Source of the DNA: Lentisphaerota bacterium
GTDB lineage: Bacteria; Verrucomicrobiota; Kiritimatiellia; JAAZAB01
Reading direction: 5' to 3'
Assembly (NCBI GenBank): GCA_016199105.1
Contig: JACQHI010000455.1
Coordinates: forward strand, 1-13,123
Length of the DNA: 13,123 nt
The notes under the pieces were generated by a model. That model had not been told where the DNA came from. It saw nothing but the letters and a program-made list of their open reading frames with translations, and did not search any database. Made by a program: the position numbers and the translations under genes. Position 1 is the stretch's first letter. Each line of letters starts with the position of its first letter. Below, in pieces: positions 6,393-13,003 of this stretch.

Positions 6393-7544
6393 GTGAAACA
6401 CAACACATTCTCCCGCTCCCGCCGCTTCACGCGTGTCATCGTGTCATATATGCCGATCGCGTTGGCCGCGTGGCGGCTGACCGTGTTCGCGGCGGGCCCC
6501 GAGCCAATCGCGGCCGGCGACGGTGAATTGCGGAGCGATCCCTATCGGCAACTGGCCGAGGCGCTGGCGGCGCAGGTTCAACAACCGGTGATGAACATCG
6601 GGGTGGGCAACTTTCTGTTCGGCGCCAATGAGCAGATGTCGGGCTATTCGGCGCTTCTTCGCGAGGAGTTGGAAACCGCCCTGGCCCGCACCGGCAAGTT
6701 TAAGGTCATTACCCGTTCCCGCCTGGCCGATTTGCAGAATGAGGGCAAGTTCCAGAAGTTGGCGATTCTGGACCCCGCCACCCCGGTCCGGGATGTGAAA
6801 ATCGAGGGCGTCGAGGGTCTCGTGCGCGGTAATTTTTACTATCGGTATCCGGACGTGACTGTTTTTGCCGAATTGGCATGGCTGGAGGGCGGCGCGGTCC
6901 GCAAGGCCAAGGAGGTCGTGCCGGTGGCGGCTATTGGAGCGAAACTCTGGCCGGACATGCCCGCCGCCTCGGATGCCGGCAAGCTCGGCGCGTTCCTGAT
7001 ACCGGACAATTTTGCGGCGGGCGTGTCGAACGTGGCCGACGTCACCGCCCGCATCCGGCAGGTACCGCACGATTTCACGCTGGACTTGACGGTGGTCGAG
7101 TGTAAACGCGATTTCGCCGAGGGCGAAAAAATTCGTTACCGCGTCACGGCCTACGAAGCGTGCCATCTCGCCGTGTTTTGCCATCAGGTGGACGGCTCCA
7201 CGGTGGTGCTGTTCCCGAACGCCTGGTGCGCGGATACGGCCGTGCCGGCGAAGCGGCGGGTGGAGATTCCCGGCGCGGTCAAGAAAGGTTTTGAAATCGT
7301 CATTCGTCCTCCGTTCGGGGCGGACGTCGTGCAGGTCATCGCCTGCACGCGCAAAAGCGCCCTGCACGCGATGATTCAGGATTACGTGGCGGCGGCCGAG
7401 CCGGGCGTGGTCTATCGCGGCATCCCGCGCGGCATGGTAGCGCAAGGTGTCGCCGACGCGCTGGCGGAAACCGCGCCGGCCGGCTCCAGCCCCTCGCGCT
7501 GGTCGGAGGCCCATCTCGTCGTCAGCACCTATCCGCGATATTGA
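6393..7544 (+). CDS. Secreted CsgG-like / DUF4384 protein
   Basis: A 383-residue exported protein. The GTG at 6393 is preceded by AAAAGGGGATGAG, a good Shine-Dalgarno, and is followed by a basic n-region and hydrophobic stretch (about 11-35). It is preferred to the upstream in-frame ATG at 6315, which lies inside a repeat hairpin. Residues about 66-180 resemble CsgG/FlgO-type folds: IGVGNFLFG, then LLREELETALARTGKFKVIT and SRLADLQNE. Residues about 244-320 match DUF4384: EKIRYRVTAYEACHLAVF, then STVVLFPNAW, RVEIPG and IRPPFGADVVQVIACT. DUF4384 proteins commonly occur beside Ser/Thr kinases and envelope systems. It is likely periplasmic or outer-membrane associated. CsgG-like assignment is by pattern; DUF4384 is firmer. 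Confidence 0.8.
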   Translation: MKHNTFSRSRRFTRVIVSYMPIALAAWRLTVFAAGPEPIAAGDGELRSDPYRQLAEALAAQVQQPVMNIGVGNFLFGANEQMSGYSALLREELETALARTGKFKVITRSRLADLQNEGKFQKLAILDPATPVRDVKIEGVEGLVRGNFYYRYPDVTVFAELAWLEGGAVRKAKEVVPVAAIGAKLWPDMPAASDAGKLGAFLIPDNFAAGVSNVADVTARIRQVPHDFTLDLTVVECKRDFAEGEKIRYRVTAYEACHLAVFCHQVDGSTVVLFPNAWCADTAVPAKRRVEIPGAVKKGFEIVIRPPFGADVVQVIACTRKSALHAMIQDYVAAAEPGVVYRGIPRGMVAQGVADALAETAPAGSSPSRWSEAHLVVSTYPRY

Positions 7545-7583
7545 CTGCCCCCGCGCCGGGGCGGCGCGGGGGAATAGGTTGAA

Positions 7584-7614
7584 GACCCCCGCGCCCTCGC
7601 AGCCCGTGGGGGTC
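7584..7614. repeat. Inverted repeat upstream of transposase
   Basis: GACCCCC (7584-7590) and GGGGGTC (7608-7614) form a 7-bp stem. It contains a first partial copy, AGCCCGTGGGGGTC, of the motif that borders the transposase on both sides. It could also act as a terminator for the upstream gene, but no T tract follows. Confidence 0.55.
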
Positions 7615-7668
7615 TCCGGAAAGCGGGTGAAGGGCAAGCCGTGGGGGTCACTGGAATGAGGAAGAGGC

Positions 7669-8556
7669 ATGCGATACACGGGACACAATCTCATCCCCGC
7701 CCATGATTTGCACTTCAGTTGGGCGGGGTGGCCGTCCGTTGGCGCGTTGCCCGCCGAACCGCCGAATGCGTTCTTCCTCGATCTGGCCGAGGCGTGGCGG
7801 GCGGACGGGCTGACGCTGGAGTCGCGGGCGTGGACGCCGCGGAGCGTTCAGCTTACGTTTGCCGCGAGCCCGGATGTGACGCCGGTCCTGCTCTCGGCGC
7901 GCGCCAAGGGCAGGTTACAGCACGCCCTACGGCGGCGGGAGAGAGACCATGACACCCTCGCATCAGGAACTCAGAAGGGAGACCCCCGCGTCCTTGTGGC
8001 GCGGGTGAATGAGGTTGACTGCGAGAGGCGGGGGGTGGGCGAAGCGGCGCCCGGCGGCGCGCTCTTTTCCCGTAAGGTGAGCGTGCGGTCGCTGGGCCAC
8101 AACATCACGTCAACGGTCGAGCGGTACGTCCGCGAACAGCAAGTTCGCGCCGATCTGGCCGATCCACGCTATCGCGATATGCTGGCGCGGCAGTCGTTCC
8201 ATGACGGGGATGTGGAGTTGGCGGAAGCGTCGGAGACTCGTAGCGGTCGCTACTGGTACAACCTGCACCTCGTGCTGGTGGTGGCCGGGCGCTGGCGAAT
8301 GGGGGCGGAGGCGCTTCTGGCGCGGGTGCGCGAGACCGCGCAGGCCACAGCGGCCGGCGAGGGTTGCCGGCTCAAGGCGCTGGCCATTATGCCGGACCAC
8401 CTGCATCTGGCGTTGCGAGGGCCGGTCGAGCGGAGCCCTGCCGAACTGGCGCTGACGTTCCAGAATGGGACCGCGCAGGCGGCCGGCTGTCGCCTGTGGG
8501 ACGATCGGTATTACGTGGGCACTTTCGGGGAGTACAATCTGAATGCGGTGACGTAA
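7669..8556 (+). CDS. REP-associated-type Y1 (HUH) transposase
   Basis: A 295-residue protein of the IS200/IS605 Y1 superfamily, close to REP-associated transposases. These single-strand DNA nucleases cut at hairpins through a Tyr. The HUH motif is HLH at 244-246 within IMPDHLHLALRG. Before it are FSRKVSVRSLG (133-143) and SGRYWYNLHLVLVV (192-205), and the C-terminus is YYVGTFGEYNLNAV (281-294). In IS200-type enzymes the nucleophilic Tyr lies a few residues beyond the TxG motif; here the chain ends there, so Y281, Y282 or Y289 would have to serve, or the enzyme is truncated. Residues about 90-131 look like an insertion that contains a dispersed repeat (7996-8013). GAGGAAGAGG precedes the ATG. 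It lies between two envelope operons and is unlikely to be functionally linked to them. Confidence 0.85.
   Translation: MRYTGHNLIPAHDLHFSWAGWPSVGALPAEPPNAFFLDLAEAWRADGLTLESRAWTPRSVQLTFAASPDVTPVLLSARAKGRLQHALRRRERDHDTLASGTQKGDPRVLVARVNEVDCERRGVGEAAPGGALFSRKVSVRSLGHNITSTVERYVREQQVRADLADPRYRDMLARQSFHDGDVELAEASETRSGRYWYNLHLVLVVAGRWRMGAEALLARVRETAQATAAGEGCRLKALAIMPDHLHLALRGPVERSPAELALTFQNGTAQAAGCRLWDDRYYVGTFGEYNLNAVT
7996..8013 (+). repeat. Dispersed repeat inside the transposase gene
   Basis: GTGGCGCGGGTGAATGAG is the exact reverse complement of 9108-9125 in the kinase gene. Here it encodes VARVNE within DPRVLVARVNEVD; the kinase has DPRRLVARVNEMD. Shorter matches (TTCACCCGCGCC or near) occur at 6258-6269 and 5-20. 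Confidence 0.8.
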
Positions 8557-8565
8557 CCTGATTCA

Positions 8566-8586
8566 CCCACGGGGCAAGCCCGTGGG
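8566..8586. repeat. Hairpin just after the transposase stop
   Basis: CCCACGGG, loop GCAAG, CCCGTGGG: a perfect 8-bp stem beginning ten bases after the stop codon. The five-base loop is the same as in the REP-like copy at 6194. It is part of the right-hand direct repeat of the transposase unit and is a plausible recognition hairpin for it. Confidence 0.65.
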
Positions 8587-8639
8587 GGTCTTCGGAAATG
8601 AGGCGGAGGGATCAAGCCTGCGGGGGTTTTCTCCCGCCC

Positions 8640-8660
8640 CCTGCCGCCTTGCGCGGCAGG
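8640..8660 (-). repeat. REP-like palindrome, copy 2
   Basis: CCTGCCGC, loop CTTGC, GCGGCAGG. It lies between the converging transposase and kinase genes, 22 nt from the kinase stop, preceded by CCCGCC and followed by AGCGAAGG. Confidence 0.8.
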
Positions 8661-8681
8661 AGCGAAGGATCGTGATGGCGT

Positions 8682-10241
8682 TCACGGCAGCGTGGCCCAG
8701 GTCACCTGGCCTTCCGCGACGGTGACGGAGCGGCGCACGACATGGCCGCCGATCTGCGCTTCGATGCGGCATATCCGGTCGGCGGGCAGGAACAGCGTCC
8801 CCACATCGCCTGGCTCCACGGTCGCCTCCCGGGGCTCCGCGTCCCCCTCCATTTGCCAGGTGAGCCGCAACGGCGCGGCGCGCAGATTTTCCGCCGGCCG
8901 CAACAGAACGACGCCCTGGCGGCGATGCGCGAAATCCTCGCGCAACGCCGTCCGCGCTTTCTCATAAGCCGACCAGAGCTCGACCGGCACCGGCCGTTCC
9001 GTTTCGTCCCCTGCCGTCCGCCGCGGCGGACGCGGCAGGACGTGAGTTTCGTTGGAACGGGCCAACGTCCCTACGGGAGCGGAAGGAGGGTTGGAAACCC
9101 TATCCATCTCATTCACCCGCGCCACGAGGCGACGTGGATCCGGGACGGCGGATCCCGGCGCCGACCGCTGAAACCAGCCCAGCGCGAGCCCGAGACCGGC
9201 CAGGAGAACACCGCCGATTGTCAGTCCGACGCCCACGCGCCTCCACCTCCGGGTGGCGGCTGTGTGACCCCCTGCTGTCCGCCGCGGCGGATGCGGCGGA
9301 AACGGCTCTGTCATTGCCACTGTCGGCGCATAGTTCGACACTGGCTGGCGTACAGCGCGTACCGCCTCGGCCAACTCACCGGCGGTCTGATACCGTTCGG
9401 CGGGCTCCTTGCGCAGTGCCTTGAGCGTCACGGCGTCCCAGGCAGTTGAAAGGCCGGGCCGGTTTTTCGAAGGCGGTTCGGGCGCCGTCCGCAACACCGC
9501 CAGCAGCGCCTCGCTTCGTGAGCCCACAACCGCGTAGGGATAGACGTCCGTCAGCAGCCAATACAGCATCACGCCCAGCGCATACACGTCGGTGGCGGGC
9601 GTGGGCGGCCGGGCGGCGCTGGGTTCGGCCTGTTCCGGCGCCATGAATTGGAGCGTGCCCAGCAATTCTAGCGTGAACCGCGGGGAGCCTTCCTCGCAGG
9701 CGCGGGCCAGCCCGAAATCCAGCAGGCGCACGTCACCGTGGGTGTCGATCATGATGTTGTCCGGTTTCAGATCGCGATGCACCAGGCGGACGGCGTGCAG
9801 CGTCTGCGCGACTTCGCACACGCGCAGGAAGAGGTCCAGCCGCCGTTCCCCATCCGGCCGGTGGGTCTCCAGGTGGGCGGTGAGCGACAAGCCCTCGATG
9901 AACGGCATGGTGTAATACGGCAGGCCGTCAATTTCGCCCGCCTCGAGCACGGGCACGATGCCGGCATGTTCGATCTTCGCGGCCAGGCCGATTTCCTGTT
10001 GAAAACGACGCCGTGCTTCCGGTGAGGCCAGTTGGCCGCCCCGCGGCATTTTTAGCGCCACCACCCGTTGCGGCCGATCCTGTTCGGCCTTGTAAACCAG
10101 GGCCATCCCCTTCGCCACCAACGCAAGAATGCGGAATGACCCGATGCGGTCGGGCAGGCGCTCCTCCTCCTGACCGTAATGCGGCAACGGCGCACCGTTC
10201 GGCTCGGTCACGTCGCGCCGGGTTGGAGACGTGTTGGACAT
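8682..10241 (-). CDS. Membrane Ser/Thr protein kinase
   Basis: 519 residues from ATG 10241. The kinase domain spans about 33-300: VVALK (K64), helix-C E83 in RRFQQEIG, HRDLKPDN (D157), LDFGLA (D175), FMAPEQ and DVYALGVMLYWLLT. The glycine loop is unusual, LVAKGMALVYKAEQ where relatives have GxGGMGxVY, so the first and third glycines are lost. One membrane span follows at about 336-357, then an extracytoplasmic tail whose last 100 residues look like a small beta domain. This is the PknB-like layout. Repeats are translated in frame at residues about 315-326 (PPHPPRRTAGGH) and 366-416. The start is uncertain: no Shine-Dalgarno precedes 10241, and the frame stays open upstream through repeat DNA to 10337; ATG 10280 follows GGGGGCGGA. 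Probably co-transcribed with the two genes upstream; likely phosphorylates partners read by the FHA protein. Confidence 0.9.
   Translation of the reverse strand: MSNTSPTRRDVTEPNGAPLPHYGQEEERLPDRIGSFRILALVAKGMALVYKAEQDRPQRVVALKMPRGGQLASPEARRRFQQEIGLAAKIEHAGIVPVLEAGEIDGLPYYTMPFIEGLSLTAHLETHRPDGERRLDLFLRVCEVAQTLHAVRLVHRDLKPDNIMIDTHGDVRLLDFGLARACEEGSPRFTLELLGTLQFMAPEQAEPSAARPPTPATDVYALGVMLYWLLTDVYPYAVVGSRSEALLAVLRTAPEPPSKNRPGLSTAWDAVTLKALRKEPAERYQTAGELAEAVRAVRQPVSNYAPTVAMTEPFPPHPPRRTAGGHTAATRRWRRVGVGLTIGGVLLAGLGLALGWFQRSAPGSAVPDPRRLVARVNEMDRVSNPPSAPVGTLARSNETHVLPRPPRRTAGDETERPVPVELWSAYEKARTALREDFAHRRQGVVLLRPAENLRAAPLRLTWQMEGDAEPREATVEPGDVGTLFLPADRICRIEAQIGGHVVRRSVTVAEGQVTWATLP
9010..9055 (-). repeat. 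REP-like element inside the kinase gene, copy with enlarged core
   Basis: The outer arms CCTGCCG and CGGCAGG (9010-9016, 9033-9039) enclose a second palindrome TCCGCCGCGGCGGA in place of the usual loop. The tail ACGTGAGTTTCGTTGG matches the tail of the copy at 13004 (14 of 16 bases). Translated, it gives THVLPRPPRRTAGDE in the kinase linker, against THVLPRKAAGGG readable upstream of the lipoprotein gene. Confidence 0.8.
9087..9125 (-). repeat. Hairpin and dispersed repeat inside the kinase gene
   Basis: AGGGTT, loop GGA, AACCCT (9087-9101) is followed by CTCATTCACCCGCGCCAC (9108-9125), the exact reverse complement of 7996-8013. Together with the REP copy at 9010 they make up nearly all of the DNA encoding kinase residues 366-416, just outside the membrane span. 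Confidence 0.75.
9271..9299 (-). repeat. Diverged REP-like element in the kinase gene
   Basis: CCTGCTG, then the same inner palindrome TCCGCCGCGGCGGA, then TGCGGCGG. It is a worn copy of the element at 9010 and encodes HPPRRTAGG between the kinase domain and the membrane span. Confidence 0.65.
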
Positions 10242-10245
10242 GGAA

Positions 10246-10275
10246 TTTTGGATTGCCGATTTTGGATTTTGGATT
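10246..10275 (-). repeat. Short AT-rich TTTTGGATT repeats before the kinase
   Basis: TTTTGGATT occurs at 10246-10254, 10260-10268 and 10267-10275. On the coding strand it reads AATCCAAAA and would encode IQNPKSAIQN. This low-complexity string is familiar from intergenic DNA of many bacteria and argues against the longest kinase reading frame. Confidence 0.7.
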
Positions 10276-10287
10276 CTCATTCCGCCC

Positions 10288-10308
10288 CCTGCCGCCTTGC
10301 GCGGCAGG
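10288..10308 (-). repeat. REP-like palindrome, copy 3
   Basis: CCTGCCGC, loop CTTGC, GCGGCAGG, followed by AGCGGAAGGT. It lies in the spacer between the FlgT-like gene and the kinase on the same strand. Confidence 0.8.
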
Positions 10309-10343
10309 AGCGGAAGGTTAGGTCGCGGGGGTCTCATGCAATC

Positions 10344-11750
10344 TTATTGTATACGGCGGCCCATCAGAAACACACCGGCCATTGCCAACGCGCCGCCCGT
10401 GCCGATAGTCCACCATGCCCAGACAGGCATGGCTTTCGCCTTTCCAATCTCGGGCGGTTGAACGCCGGAATGTGAAGATTCAACCCCGGAGACGATCGTC
10501 GCGCGCCCGCTTTGATTTGAGCCGGCAGCGGACGCCAGCAAGCCGTCACCCCCATCCGATCCCGGCATCTCTTTGCGTTTGAACTGGAGATAATGTTCCG
10601 TGCCACGATCATAGACCAGCGCGTCGGTGAGCGCCTTGGCGACGATCGTTTTCAGGCCCGCGGGATCGAACCGGCTTTCGACGTCGATAAAGGAGAGTCC
10701 CCGGCTGTCGAATTCGCGCGGCCAGACGCTGGTGATGGCGGGGGTCTCGCCCAGCGCTTTTTGCAATGCATCGAATTCGGCGTCGGTCACACCGGCGAAT
10801 TCCAGGCGCCGGATGGCGCCCAGGTCCAATTCGACGAGCCAGCGGGCGAAGACTTTGCGGAAGACGGACCAGGCGCAAGGCGTCTCGCTATGGGCGACGT
10901 CGCCGGCCAGCAGCATGTGTGTCAGTTCGCGCGCGGCCATTTCCGGTGACTGCAGCTCGCTGGACAGATCCTCGCGGGCGGGAATGGGAACAGAAGCCAG
11001 CACCTCGCCCGTTTCGGGTCGCACGGCGCGCAGATCCACGGCGAGCGAAAACTTATGCCGCGGGGTCATGCCGTAGAGCGACTCGCGCCCCACGTAGCGC
11101 CCGCGCACTCGCGCCTGAACGACAAATTCCGCGTCCGGGGCCATGTCCAGCCGGCGCAGCTCCGCCGTGTGCGCGTCGCCTAGAAAGGCATCCCGCGCCG
11201 CCAGCTTGTCGGACTGCCGGCTCGCGCGGGGGGTATCCATCAGGGCGAGTTGCATTTCACGGGCAACGGCCTCGAACCAGGCCTTGGCATAATCGGAACC
11301 CGGCGGCACGCCCTCGATCAGCTCGTCCGTTTCCAGCGCGACGCGCGGCGCGCCTTTAAGCTGGACGATCATGCGCAGGGTCAGCGCGTCTTTCATCACC
11401 GGCTGCCCCGCCTCCACCAGGGCCCGGATTTTGACGCGATAGATCCCATCCTTGTCCAGACCCGCTTCCAGCACCGTGTATTGTTTGACATGGCCGAAGG
11501 CGGCGGCGAACACGCGATCGTAATCCATCGCGAAATCGGTCACCCGCGTTGCGCTCGTCACATCGACACCAACGCCTTTGCGCACGGCTTCGCGCAAGGC
11601 GTCGGTCAACGCCTGTTCGCGCGCGGTGGCGGAATCACCCGCCGCCCGGCCCTCCGCCTCCACGGCCGTCGGTTCGGCTCGCGCCGCCGCCGCAACCAGA
11701 CAGGCAGACAACACCCACCTGCACACGGCTTTGCATCCAAATCCAGTCAT
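10344..11750 (-). CDS. FlgT-N-like exported protein with C-terminal membrane anchor
   Basis: A 468-residue protein. A signal peptide (1-25, ending AAARA) is followed by a domain at about 30-113 resembling the FlgT N-terminal/LPP20 fold: AREQALTDALREAVRKGVGV, then TSATRVTDFAMDY and YRVKIRALVEAG. The middle is mixed alpha/beta with VALETDELIEG and FVVQARVRGRYVG. A Ser/Gly-rich linker (about 400-435) leads to a C-terminal membrane span at about 442-463. FlgT forms part of the Vibrio flagellar H ring, but no flagellar gene is present, so a non-flagellar envelope role is more likely. The start at 11750 lacks a clear Shine-Dalgarno. The kinase follows 100 nt downstream on the same strand, and a membrane protein precedes it by 48 nt, consistent with an operon. 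Confidence 0.75.
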   Translation of the reverse strand: MTGFGCKAVCRWVLSACLVAAAARAEPTAVEAEGRAAGDSATAREQALTDALREAVRKGVGVDVTSATRVTDFAMDYDRVFAAAFGHVKQYTVLEAGLDKDGIYRVKIRALVEAGQPVMKDALTLRMIVQLKGAPRVALETDELIEGVPPGSDYAKAWFEAVAREMQLALMDTPRASRQSDKLAARDAFLGDAHTAELRRLDMAPDAEFVVQARVRGRYVGRESLYGMTPRHKFSLAVDLRAVRPETGEVLASVPIPAREDLSSELQSPEMAARELTHMLLAGDVAHSETPCAWSVFRKVFARWLVELDLGAIRRLEFAGVTDAEFDALQKALGETPAITSVWPREFDSRGLSFIDVESRFDPAGLKTIVAKALTDALVYDRGTEHYLQFKRKEMPGSDGGDGLLASAAGSNQSGRATIVSGVESSHSGVQPPEIGKAKAMPVWAWWTIGTGGALAMAGVFLMGRRIQ

Positions 11751-11798
11751 GGATACACGATAGGGATTCCCCGAGGAAAACGCCAGAATAAAAATCCA

Positions 11799-12266
11799 TC
11801 ATTCCCGCCGAATCGCGCCCAATTCGCCGCGGGTGGAGGCCATGATCCCCAGCAGGCGGCCGAATTCCCGCTGTTCGTCGGCAAAATAGGGTATCCGGTC
11901 GTCTGTTGTGGCCGCCGGCCGGTCGGTCGCCTGGGGCAGCGGAACAACGACGGGCGCGGCCATCTCTCGGGACGCCGGAGACGAGCGCCCATCTCCCGCA
12001 AGCGCCGGCGGGGCGGACAGGCCGAGCGGCGCTTCCGAAGTCGGTGCCGTGGTTTCCGGCCGGATCGTTTTCATGGGAGCGACGGGCGGGGTCTTCCCGG
12101 CGAACAGCGCGGGAATGTCCCGCACAGTGCGCCAGGCGAATTGCGCGTCCTTGTCCAGCCCGATGGATCCCTGATACCGCAGACGGCGGCCAATCTCGTT
12201 AGCGCCCACGAACAGCACCACCGCCATGATTCCGAACGCGATCGAATGGAGAATGAAGCGAAACAT
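11799..12266 (-). CDS. Single-pass membrane protein with Pro/Ala-rich linker
   Basis: A 155-residue protein. A membrane span at about 3-21 (FILHSIAFGIMAVVLFV) is followed by a basic segment, a Pro/Ala/Thr-rich linker (about 58-125) and a charged C-terminal helix containing YFADEQREFGRLLGIM. I do not recognise a family. The start is well supported: AAGGAGG lies eight bases before the ATG. It is probably the first gene of the operon leading to the FlgT-like protein and kinase, and the layout suggests an envelope scaffold or linker protein. Confidence 0.8.
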   Translation of the reverse strand: MFRFILHSIAFGIMAVVLFVGANEIGRRLRYQGSIGLDKDAQFAWRTVRDIPALFAGKTPPVAPMKTIRPETTAPTSEAPLGLSAPPALAGDGRSSPASREMAAPVVVPLPQATDRPAATTDDRIPYFADEQREFGRLLGIMASTRGELGAIRRE

Positions 12267-12311
12267 GAGAGGTCCCTCCTTGATAAGACAGATGCCGAAC
12301 TACAATACGGC

Positions 12312-12494
12312 ATGGTCAACGGGAACCGCTGCATCATGCCTGAGGTGGTATTCGCCGAGACGAGGAAAATCTTACGGGATGGATTTCTGGACGACCACGC
12401 GCTCACGCGCGCGGCTACTGCGCGCGACGGCGACGTTACCGGGTATAGGCCTCGTCAATCCACACGTGCGTGTCGCCGACCAGTTCGATTTTGA
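12312..12494 (+). CDS. Doubtful small ORF antisense to the lipoprotein tail
   Basis: A 60-codon plus-strand frame containing MPEVVFAETRKILRDGFLDD looks protein-like, but it has no Shine-Dalgarno. Its second half overlaps the 3' end of the lipoprotein gene on the other strand. It could be a remnant of an older gene in the spacer 12267-12435, or chance. No terminator is visible in that spacer. Confidence 0.15.
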   Translation: MVNGNRCIMPEVVFAETRKILRDGFLDDHALTRAATARDGDVTGYRPRQSTRACRRPVRF

Positions 12495-12990
12495 CGCTGT
12501 TGCTGCCGGCGTCGAAAGAGTAAAATTGAATGGAATAATAGGTCCAATCGCTGTTAATGAATTTGTTTTCCCAATAGAGCTCGCCATTGATATACACGTT
12601 CACATAGCAATACGATACCCCATAGGAGGTCGAGCCCAACGCATGGAAGACAAAGGCGTGACGGCCGCTGAAGGTGAACGTCATGTGGCCGTAATACGAC
12701 GTGATGCGCCAGTGCGGCGTGGCGGTGTTGTAACTGTCATAGGCGGCGGAAGCATACGAGAAAGCGAGATTGCCGCTGGGTTGCGCCGTGCTCGATCGCA
12801 GGCTGATGGAGCCGGTGCCGGTGTCAGTGGCGACCGGGGACGTGTCCTCTGCGCCGGAAGACGTATCGGCGGTGGCGCCGGAAGGCGATGCCGTGTCGTT
12901 GTCGTCGCTGAGCGGGATCATGGTCGGGTCCTGCTCGCAGCCCGCCAGGAAAGCCGCCAGCAGCAACGGTAGGAGGCCGGCCATTCGCAT
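12436..12990 (-). CDS. Lipoprotein with beta-rich C-terminal domain
   Basis: 184 residues from ATG 12990. The signal peptide MRMAGLLPLLLAAFLAGC has a clear lipobox LAGC (Cys18). Glu at +2 does not match the Asp inner-membrane retention signal, so it probably reaches the outer membrane. A Ser/Thr/Asp/Gly-rich linker (about 25-65) leads to a compact domain (about 70-184) rich in alternating hydrophobic and aromatic strands, for example HMTFTFSGRHAFVFHALG, then YVNVYINGELYW and SVKIELVGDTHVWIDEAY. It resembles a jelly-roll or carbohydrate-binding-like sandwich, but no specific family is certain. The frame is open further upstream, to 13116, only because it runs through a REP-like repeat, so 12990 is the likely start; GGGGGCGG from that repeat may serve as ribosome binding site. 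Confidence 0.85.
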   Translation of the reverse strand: MRMAGLLPLLLAAFLAGCEQDPTMIPLSDDNDTASPSGATADTSSGAEDTSPVATDTGTGSISLRSSTAQPSGNLAFSYASAAYDSYNTATPHWRITSYYGHMTFTFSGRHAFVFHALGSTSYGVSYCYVNVYINGELYWENKFINSDWTYYSIQFYSFDAGSNSVKIELVGDTHVWIDEAYTR

Positions 12991-13003
12991 GGTGGAACCG
13001 CCC

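Larger units (their letters stand above)
7632..8603 (+). mobile_element. Putative Y1-transposase unit between direct repeats
   Basis: A near-identical repeat of about 30 nt, GGGCAAGCC(C)GTGGGGGTC followed by a few variable bases and GGAA(A)TGAGG, occurs at 7632-7661, immediately before the transposase start, and at 8571-8603, just after its stop. A shorter copy lies at 7601-7622. The unit is about 970 bp. Domesticated RAYT genes are typically flanked by REP copies, and mobile IS200/605 elements by subterminal hairpins; either reading fits. I see no target-site duplication, which these elements do not make. Confidence 0.55.

Noticed and set aside
6444..7694. Long minus-strand open frame opposite the DUF4384 gene
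   Set aside because: It is a GC-rich shadow of the plus-strand gene, very rich in Arg/His/Gly, without domain-like sequence or start signal.
10242..10337. Extended N-terminus of the kinase (32 more residues)
   Set aside because: The extra codons consist of a REP-like palindrome and AATCCAAAA repeats, which read through by chance; the kinase-like sequence begins later.
11250..12494. Long plus-strand open frame over the FlgT-like and membrane-protein genes
   Set aside because: It is antisense to two well-supported genes with signal peptide or membrane span and, for one, a strong ribosome binding site. The tail at 12312-12494 is listed separately at low confidence.
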